From Hansschlegelia zhihuaiae (GTDB lineage: Bacteria > Pseudomonadota > Alphaproteobacteria > Rhizobiales > Methylopilaceae): DNA of 57,939 nt. The stretch covers positions 1 to 57,939 of the forward strand of contig NZ_RYFI01000012.1 of the NCBI RefSeq assembly GCF_004103825.1, in the 5' to 3' direction. Made by a program: the position numbers and the translations under genes. Positions within the stretch are counted from its first letter, which is position 1, and the number at the start of each line of letters is the position of its first letter. The notes under the pieces were generated by a model. It did no database searches. It was not told the DNA's origin and was given only the letters and a program-made list of their open reading frames with translations. Shown here piece after piece: positions 52,069 through 57,939 of the stretch.

Positions 52069-53154
52069 TCAGGGCGCGCCGTTCAGCAGGCGTTCTGCGC
52101 CCCAGGCGCTCTCCCTGACGATCCCGCGGTCGTCCGCGAGCGGAGCGTTGTCGTGTCGTCGCGCGTCGTCGGCGTCGTCGACGCCCTCGAACCGCACCGG
52201 GCGGTTCGCGGAGCGGTCGACGGTGAGCTTGAACACGTCGAAGCGGTTATAGGCGCCGGCGAGGTCGTGGAGTTGCTTGGGCTCCACGCAGGCTTCGGTG
52301 TCGATATCGGCGTAGAGGACGCCTTCTTCATTCTGCATCGGTCCGGCGATCACCTTGCCGGTCGGCGACATCACCATCGAGACGCCGCGCGGGCTGTCCA
52401 TGAGCACCCGGCGCGCTTCCGGGTCGTCCTTGGCCATGTCCTCGATCATCGCCTCGTCCATGAAGGACGACACCACGATATTGAACACCTTGGCCTCGAG
52501 GCAGTGGGCGTTGGCCCGCACGCGGATGCCCTCGGCGACGTCGTAGGCGATCTCTTTCGGGTCGTAGGCTGGCCAGACCGGCGGATAGGAGGAGACGTGG
52601 ACCTGCTCGCCCTGCGCGATCATCGTGAAGCGGGCGAGCGGGTTGAAGTTCTCGCCGCAGATCAGCATGCCGACCTTGCCGAGGTCGGTGTCGCTCACCC
52701 TGAGGCCGGCGCCGTCGCCATTCGCCCAGGACAGCTTCTCCCAGAAGGTCGGGACCAGCTTGCGGTGGTGGTTCAGGATGGCGCCGTCCTGACCAATCAG
52801 CAGGTTCGAGTTCCAGATGCAGCCGACGCTGGCCGCCGAACCCTCGTTGATCCCGATCGAGACCATCACGTCATTGTCGCGGGCGGCCGCGCGAATCCGC
52901 GCGATCTCCGGGCCGGGGACCTCCACCACGGACGCCGCGAGCCGGCGAAACCAGGCGTGGTTGTGGATCGGCGCCCCAAAGGCGCTCCAGATCGGGAAAG
53001 CGGAGACGAAAGTCTCGGAGAACGCCACCAGCTTGGCGCCGTTATCGGCGGCCTCGCGGATCAGCGCGCAGGCCTTCGACACGGTCCGCGGCGTATCGAG
53101 GAACACCGGCGCGACATGCATCGCCGCCGCCTTGAACTGCCGGTATTTCGTCAT
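52069..53154 (-). CDS. Nitrilase family carbon-nitrogen hydrolase
   Basis: A 361-residue nitrilase-branch enzyme. The catalytic triad is visible: Glu47 (AFSETF), Lys132 (HRKLVPTFWEK) and Cys166 (LICGENFNPLARF). The EKLSWANGDG after Lys132 and CGENFNPL are typical of aliphatic/aryl nitrilases, which convert nitriles directly to acids and ammonia, and separate them from amidases and carbamoylases. ATG 53154 is chosen because the family starts a few residues before QFKAAAMHVAPVFLD. It is the first gene of a six-gene operon with an ABC importer and is divergent from a LysR gene. Confidence 0.93.
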   Translation of the reverse strand: MTKYRQFKAAAMHVAPVFLDTPRTVSKACALIREAADNGAKLVAFSETFVSAFPIWSAFGAPIHNHAWFRRLAASVVEVPGPEIARIRAAARDNDVMVSIGINEGSAASVGCIWNSNLLIGQDGAILNHHRKLVPTFWEKLSWANGDGAGLRVSDTDLGKVGMLICGENFNPLARFTMIAQGEQVHVSSYPPVWPAYDPKEIAYDVAEGIRVRANAHCLEAKVFNIVVSSFMDEAMIEDMAKDDPEARRVLMDSPRGVSMVMSPTGKVIAGPMQNEEGVLYADIDTEACVEPKQLHDLAGAYNRFDVFKLTVDRSANRPVRFEGVDDADDARRHDNAPLADDRGIVRESAWGAERLLNGAP

Positions 53155-53210
53155 CGCGGACCTCGTGCGCCTCGAACAGGAGGGCAGTCTGGAAGGCCGT
53201 CGAACCAACG

Positions 53211-53252
53211 CAAAATATTAAGTTTGGAGGTTGTCCATAGGGCCGGCCTATG
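53211..53252. promoter_or_regulatory. Two inverted repeats between nitrilase and LysR genes
   Basis: CAAA-N8-TTTG (53211-53226) surrounds an AT-rich core, and the 17-bp palindrome CATAGG-GCCGG-CCTATG covers 53236-53252. Both lie in the 127-bp divergent gap and are candidate LysR sites. Confidence 0.5.
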
Positions 53253-53281
53253 ATCGCCTCACTCGGGAGCAGGGCCTCGCC

Positions 53282-54193
53282 ATGAACTACACGCTGCGGC
53301 ATCTGAGATATTTCGTGGCGGCGGTGGAGGCGGGCTCGATCTCGCAGGCCGCCCGCGACCTCAACATCTCGCAACCGTCCGTGTCGTCCGCGATCGATCA
53401 TCTGGAGCGGGAGGTCGGCGTCGAACTGCTGCTGCGCAAGCGGCCCGTCGGCGTCGTCCCGACCGCCGCCGGGCGCGACCTGATGCGCGCCGCCCGGCTG
53501 CTGCTGAACCACGCCAAAGAGTTCGACGCCGCCGCGAGCAGCCTCGCCGACGCGATCGCAGGCGAGATCCATGTCGCGTGCTTCGTGAACATCGCCTCGG
53601 TCTATCTGGCGGCGATCCTACGCTCGTTCTACGAGCGCCATCCCAACGTTGCGGTGCGTTGCCATGTCGTCGATCAGGGCGACATCTTCGAGGGCATCGA
53701 CAGCGGCCTCTACGAGACGGCGCTGACCTTCGACCTCAACCTCACCAACGACCACTCGGTCGACATCGTTACGGAACTGCCGCCGCGGCTGGTCGTGTCG
53801 CACCGTCACCCGCTCGCGCAACGGGCGACGGCTTCGCTCGCCGACGTCGCGTCCGAGACCTTCATCTTCCTCGACCTGCCGCACAGCCGGGACTACTTCC
53901 TCTCGCTCTTCCACACGCTCGACATGCATCCCGCCCAGGTCATCCCCGTGGCGTCGTTCGAGACCATTCGCGCTTTCGCCGGCAATGGGCTTGGCTACTC
54001 GCTCCTCAACATCGAAACCCGCACGGCGATGAACTATGACGGCACGCAAATCCGTTACGTCACGCTCACCGACAAGCTGCGGCCGCTGCGCATCTGCCTG
54101 CTGACGCCGTCCGGTTCGGCGGCGCGCCGTGCGGTGAGGACGTTCAACGACCACGTGAAGTCCTTTTTCGCGAATCTGAGCCTTACGCGCTGA
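53282..54193 (+). CDS. LysR family regulator of the nitrilase operon
   Basis: A 303-residue LysR-type regulator. The N-terminal helix-turn-helix is LRHLRYFVAAVEAGSISQAARDLNISQPSVSSAIDHLE, and the rest is a binding-protein-like effector domain. ATG 53282 is chosen because LysR proteins begin close to the LRYF motif; the open frame starts 51 bp earlier. It is divergent from the nitrilase gene and probably activates it. No effector can be named. Confidence 0.93.
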   Translation: MNYTLRHLRYFVAAVEAGSISQAARDLNISQPSVSSAIDHLEREVGVELLLRKRPVGVVPTAAGRDLMRAARLLLNHAKEFDAAASSLADAIAGEIHVACFVNIASVYLAAILRSFYERHPNVAVRCHVVDQGDIFEGIDSGLYETALTFDLNLTNDHSVDIVTELPPRLVVSHRHPLAQRATASLADVASETFIFLDLPHSRDYFLSLFHTLDMHPAQVIPVASFETIRAFAGNGLGYSLLNIETRTAMNYDGTQIRYVTLTDKLRPLRICLLTPSGSAARRAVRTFNDHVKSFFANLSLTR

Positions 54194-54329
54194 GCAGTTT
54201 GAAAACCCGCTATTGGCCTGCCTCAGCCGGTCGCTGGCGTTTCGCCGACGGCGTGAGCGGGCGCGGCGACCGGAACAGGGCCGGCTTCGCATCGCAGGCG
54301 GCCCATCGGCCAGGCCGAGCGGCGGCGCG

Positions 54330-54830
54330 TCAGGCCGCGAAGGGTCGGAACCTGCGCGCGACCTCGGCGTAGATCGCGCGCTTGAACGGGACCACGAGGT
54401 CGACGGCGGTCGACAGCCGCTCCCACCGCCACTCCGAGAATTCGGGCGGCGCGCCGGGCGAGGCGCGCGACACCTCGATCTCCGAATCCTCGCCCTCGAA
54501 GCGCATCGCGTGCCAGCGCTGACGCTGGCCCCGGAACGCCGCGAGCCTGTGCGGCGGACCGGAATAAGGCGGGAAATCGTAGGTCAGCCAGTCCGGATGG
54601 GCGTCGAGAGTCCGGGCGCGCGTCACGCCGGTCTCCTCCTCGAGCTCCCGGAAGGCCGCCGCCTCGGCGTCCTCTCCTTCGTCGATCCCGCCCTGCGGCA
54701 TCTGCCATTCGAAGCCGGGGCCGATGACCTCCGGCCCATCGTCCTCAAGACGGCGCGCGATCAGCACCAGGCCGTCGCGGTTGAACAGCGCGATCCCGAC
54801 ATTCGGGCGATAGGGCAGGCTCTCGTCCAC
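54330..54830 (-). CDS. rppH: RNA pyrophosphohydrolase
   Basis: A 166-residue Nudix hydrolase that removes pyrophosphate from RNA 5' ends and dinucleoside polyphosphates. It begins LPYRPNVGIALFNRDGLVLIARR; the Nudix box is GGIDEGEDAEAAAFRELEEETGV, followed by WLTYDFP and RGQRQRWHAMRFEG. These match RppH. The start is GTG 54830 with GGGAG upstream; the long open frame upstream covers the divergent DeoR gene. It converges with the LysR gene. Confidence 0.95.
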   Translation of the reverse strand: MDESLPYRPNVGIALFNRDGLVLIARRLEDDGPEVIGPGFEWQMPQGGIDEGEDAEAAAFRELEEETGVTRARTLDAHPDWLTYDFPPYSGPPHRLAAFRGQRQRWHAMRFEGEDSEIEVSRASPGAPPEFSEWRWERLSTAVDLVVPFKRAIYAEVARRFRPFAA

Positions 54831-54921
54831 CGGTCTGGGCTCCCGCAGCGGCCGGCGCGTTCTTGCCACCGGCGCCGGCGCTCCGCAAACTGCCGGGGCC
54901 CCGTCCGAGCCCGAGCCGCCG

Positions 54922-55698
54922 ATGCCCCGCCCGATCGCCGCACGACGCCTGCACGAGATCGTCGAGAGCGTCGAGGCGGCGAAGAGCGTCAGCGTCGAGG
55001 AGCTCGCCGAGCGCTTCGGGGTGTCGCGCGAGACCATCCGGCGCGACCTCAAGGCGCTCGCGGCCCAGGGGCGGCTCGACGTGGTGCATGGCGGGGCGCT
55101 GAAGCGCGAGGTCGCCGACGCGCCCTTCGCGGAGCGCACGAAGGAGAACGCCGCCGGCAAGGCCGCGATCGGCCGGGCCGCCGCCGCGCTGGTCGAGGAC
55201 GGCATGGTGGCGCTGCTCGATTCGGGCGCGACCACGCATGAGATCGCGGTCGCGCTCGCAGGCCAGCCCCCGAAGGACCTCACCGTGCTCGCGACCTCGC
55301 TCCGCGACGCCTTGGCGCTGACGCGCGCGGGCGTCCGCGTCACGATGCTCGGCGGCGAGGTCGACCCAGACGACGAGGCCACCACCGGCCTCGACGTGAT
55401 CGCGGCGCTGCCGCGCTACCGCATCGACATCGCCTTCGTCGGAATTGGCGGGTTGACGCCCGAAGGCGACGTCACGGTGTTCTCGCGTGTCGCCGCCGAG
55501 ACCCGCGCCGTGATGCTCGACGCCGCACGCCAAGGCTTCCTTGTCGCCGACAGCTCGAAATTCGGCCGGGCGGGCCCCTCGCGCATCGCGCCGTCGCGGC
55601 CGGTCGCGGGCGTCATCGTCGACGTCGCGCCGCCCGCGAGGCTGAGGGCCGCGCTCAAGGCGCAAGGGATCGCGTGCATCGTCGCGGAGGATTTATAA
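54922..55698 (+). CDS. DeoR/GlpR family regulator
   Basis: A 258-residue regulator. The N-terminal helix-turn-helix is RRLHEIVESVEAAKSVSVEELAERFGVSRETIRRDLKAL, followed by the sugar-phosphate-isomerase-like effector domain with DGMVALLDSGATTHEIA and FVGIGGLTPEGDVTVF. It is followed after 76 bp by a dimethylglycine-dehydrogenase-like gene; TGTGG repeats between them may be its operator. Confidence 0.93.
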   Translation: MPRPIAARRLHEIVESVEAAKSVSVEELAERFGVSRETIRRDLKALAAQGRLDVVHGGALKREVADAPFAERTKENAAGKAAIGRAAAALVEDGMVALLDSGATTHEIAVALAGQPPKDLTVLATSLRDALALTRAGVRVTMLGGEVDPDDEATTGLDVIAALPRYRIDIAFVGIGGLTPEGDVTVFSRVAAETRAVMLDAARQGFLVADSSKFGRAGPSRIAPSRPVAGVIVDVAPPARLRAALKAQGIACIVAEDL

Positions 55699-55724
55699 TG
55701 TGGTTTTTTGTGGTTTTGTGATTG
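55699..55724. promoter_or_regulatory. TGTGG direct repeats downstream of the DeoR gene
   Basis: TGTGGTTTT begins at 55699 and again at 55709 (10 bp apart), with a related TGTGATTGA at 55717. DeoR-family proteins often bind tandem repeats. The T-rich run could also act in termination of the deoR transcript. Confidence 0.45.
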
Positions 55725-55774
55725 ATTTCGAGGGGAGGCAAAGCTAGGGTCCCGGCACGCTGGAGGACCCGCCA

Positions 55775-57939
55775 TGCCGTCGTCGCCCTTCCCGACACAC
55801 GCCCAGGCCGTGATCGTGGGCGGCGGCATCGTGGGCTGCTCGCTCGCCCATCACCTGACCGGCCTCGGCTGGCGCGACGTCGTGGTGCTGGAGCAGGGGC
55901 GGCTCTCCTCCGGCACGACCTGGCATGCGGCCGGCCTCGTCGGGCAGTTGCGCTCCCAGTCCAGCATGACGCGGCTGATCCGCTATTCGGCCGAGCTCTA
56001 CGCCCGGCTCGAGGCCGAGACCGGTCTCGCGACCGGCTGGAAGCAGTGTGGCTCGATCACCGTGGCGCGCACGCCGGAGCGCATGACGCAGCTCCGCCGC
56101 ATGATCGCCTCGGCCCGCGCTCAGGGCGTCGAGATCCACGAGCTTTCTCCGCACGAGGCCGGCGAGCGCTGGCCCGTGATGCGGACCGACGACCTTCTGG
56201 GCGGCGTCTGGCTGCCCGGCGACGGCAAGGCCAACCCGACCGACCTCACCCAGGCGCTCGCGCGCGGCGCGCGCGCCGGCGGCGCCAGGATCTTCGAGAA
56301 AACGAAGGTGACGGGCGTCGACATAAGCGACGGCCGCATCCGCTCGGTTTCGACCGCCCAAGGCGAGATCGCCTGCGAGACCGTCGCGATCTGCGCCGGC
56401 CAATGGTCGCGCGCCTTCGGCAGGATGTGCGGCGTCTCGATCCCGCTGCACTCGGCCGAGCACTTCTACCTCGTCACCGAAAAGATCGAGGGCGTGCGTC
56501 CCGACCTGCCGGTGATGCGCGACCCGGACGGCTACATCTATTTCAAGGAGGAGGTCGGCGGCCTGGTGATGGGCGGCTTCGAGCCCGACGCCAAGCCCTG
56601 GGGCATGGACGGCATCCCGGACAATTTCGAGTTCCAGCTGCTGGCCGACGATCACGAGCAGTTCGAGATCCTGATGGAGAACGCGCTGGTCCGCGTGCCG
56701 GCGCTCGAGACCGCGCGGATCAGGACGACGGTCAACGGCCCCGAGAGCTTCACGCCCGACAACAATTTCCTGCTCGGCGAGACCCCGGGGGTGCGCGGGC
56801 TGTTCATCGGCGCAGGCTTCAACTCGGCCGGCATCGCGTCGGCCGGCGGCGCGGGACGCGCGCTCGCCGAATGGATGGTCGCGGGCGAGCCGACGCAGGA
56901 CCTGTGGCCGGTCGACATCCGCCGCTTCGCCGCCTTCAACGCCAACCCCGCCTGGCTGAAGGCGCGGGTGAAGGAGACGCTCGGCCTGCATTACGCCATG
57001 GCCTGGCCGAACCGGGAGCTGACGACCGCCCGCCCCTTCCGCGTCTCGCCGCTCCACGAGCGGCTTGCGACCAAGGGCGCGGTGTTCGGCTCCAGGATGG
57101 GCTGGGAGCGGCCGAACTACTTTTCGACGGGCGCGCATGACCGCGAGATCGCCTACGGCTTCGGCCCGCCGAACTGGCTCGGCGCCTGCGCGGCAGAGCA
57201 GAAAGCGGCGCGCGAGGCGGTCGCTCTGTTCGACATGACGAGCCTCGCGAAGTTCCGCTTCGAGGGGCCGGACGCCGAGGCCGCGTTGCAGAAGATCTGC
57301 GCGGCCGACATGGCGCTCGCGGTCGGCGACAGCGCCTATTCGGCGATGCTGAACGCGCGCGGCGGGATCGAGGCCGAGGTCACGGTGGCGCGGCTTTCGC
57401 GCGACGCCTTCCTGATCGTCTCGGGCGCGGGCCAGGCGGTCCGCGACGCGGACTGGATCCGCCGCCATCTGGTGTCGGAGACCCGCGCGACGCTGACCGA
57501 CGTCACCTCGGCGTATTGCGTCCTCGGCCTCATGGGCCCGCGGTCCCGCGCGCTGCTGGCGGAGCTCACCGACGCCCCGCTCGACGACCGCGCCTTTCCG
57601 CCGAACGCGCTGCGCGAGGTCGCGATCGGCTACGCCACGGGCCTCGCGGCGCGCCGCTCCTATGTGGGCGAACTCGGCTACGAGCTGTTCGTGCCGACAG
57701 AGTTCGCGCTCGGGGTCTATGACGCGCTGGTCGCCGCCGGCGGTCGCCACGGCCTGAAGGACGCCGGCTATTACGCGATCGACGCCCTGCGGATCGAAAA
57801 GGGCTTTCGCGCCTGGGGCCGCGAGACCTCGCCGGATTTGACGCCCTTCGAGGCGGGGATCGACGGCGCGATCGACTTCCGCAAGGACGGCTTCATCGGC
57901 TGGGAAGCCGCGACGAGAGCGCTGGCCGCGCCGCGCACG
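55775..57939 (+). CDS. Dimethylglycine dehydrogenase-like flavoprotein, 3' end outside the window
   Basis: At least 721 residues are seen. The N-terminal FAD domain has VIVGGGIVGCSLAHHL (residues 13-28) and the SSGTTWHAAGLVG segment, in which His51 aligns with the covalent flavin histidine of dimethylglycine/sarcosine dehydrogenases. A middle FAO-type domain (about 370-425) leads to a GcvT-like folate domain from about 430 (ARPFRVSPLHERL...YFSTG...FDMTSLAKF). Such enzymes oxidise N-methyl groups and pass C1 units to tetrahydrofolate. It lies behind a DeoR gene. Confidence 0.92.

Noticed and set aside
55744-57750. Very long minus-strand open frame opposite the flavoprotein gene
   Set aside because: It is a GC-rich shadow frame of a clear real gene, with Arg/Ala/Asp-rich low-complexity translation. 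The same applies to the long frames opposite dctP and dctM.

Overview
The window looks like the chromosome of a GC-rich alphaproteobacterium, most likely of the order Hyphomicrobiales (Rhizobiales). The evidence is a GcrA cell-cycle regulator, the phoR-pstSCAB-phoU-phoB gene order, argD-argF with hslO and apaG nearby, a PstA with a long N-terminal extension, CbtAB, and intergenic palindromic repeats of the GTCATCCCGG and GTGCTTCGAGACG types. Genus cannot be set from the sequence alone.

Layout. 1-8.1 kb holds apaG, a TRAP transporter (dctPQM), hslO, an HdeD-like membrane protein and argF-argD. 8.4-9.0 kb holds gcrA. 9.1-17.4 kb is a complete Pho regulon on the minus strand (phoR, pstS, pstC, pstA, pstB, phoU, phoB) with an array of Pho half-sites before pstS. 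17.6-24.2 kb holds housekeeping and stress genes (a beta-hydroxyacid dehydrogenase, a KefB/YbaL-type antiporter, an M48 protease, a secreted nuclease-like protein, a CDF metal exporter) and tRNA-Arg(CCU). 24.4-28.6 kb holds a LysR/MFS pair, an SDR enzyme and LrgAB. 28.7-36.9 kb is a nitrile/amide and cobalt region. 37-44.2 kb is a catabolic cluster with a split biotin-dependent carboxylase, a BKACE enzyme, an MHS-type MFS permease, an SDR enzyme and an IclR regulator. 44.3-53.2 kb holds two NitT/TauT-type ABC systems, the second linked to a nitrilase with a divergent LysR gene. 53.3-57.9 kb ends with rppH, a DeoR regulator and a truncated dimethylglycine-dehydrogenase-like gene.

The most notable system is at 28.7-36.9 kb. 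A cobalt-type nitrile hydratase operon (beta, alpha, accessory protein) runs rightward. An amiC-amiR-fmdA operon (amide sensor, ANTAR antiterminator, formamidase/acetamidase) runs leftward. Each operon starts with a leader that I read as an ANTAR target RNA: a P1 hairpin GAGC-AARGCT-GCTC, a P2 hairpin GGC-ANNGNC-GCC, and an intrinsic terminator whose 5' arm is shared with P2. The two promoters have TTGACA boxes, each 31 nt before its P1 hairpin. The inference is that one amide-sensing AmiC/AmiR pair controls both nitrile hydration and amide hydrolysis by antitermination. CbtB/CbtA and two membrane proteins follow the hydratase genes and probably supply cobalt; no cobalamin riboswitch is visible before them.

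All assignments come from reading translations and motifs. No database search was run.
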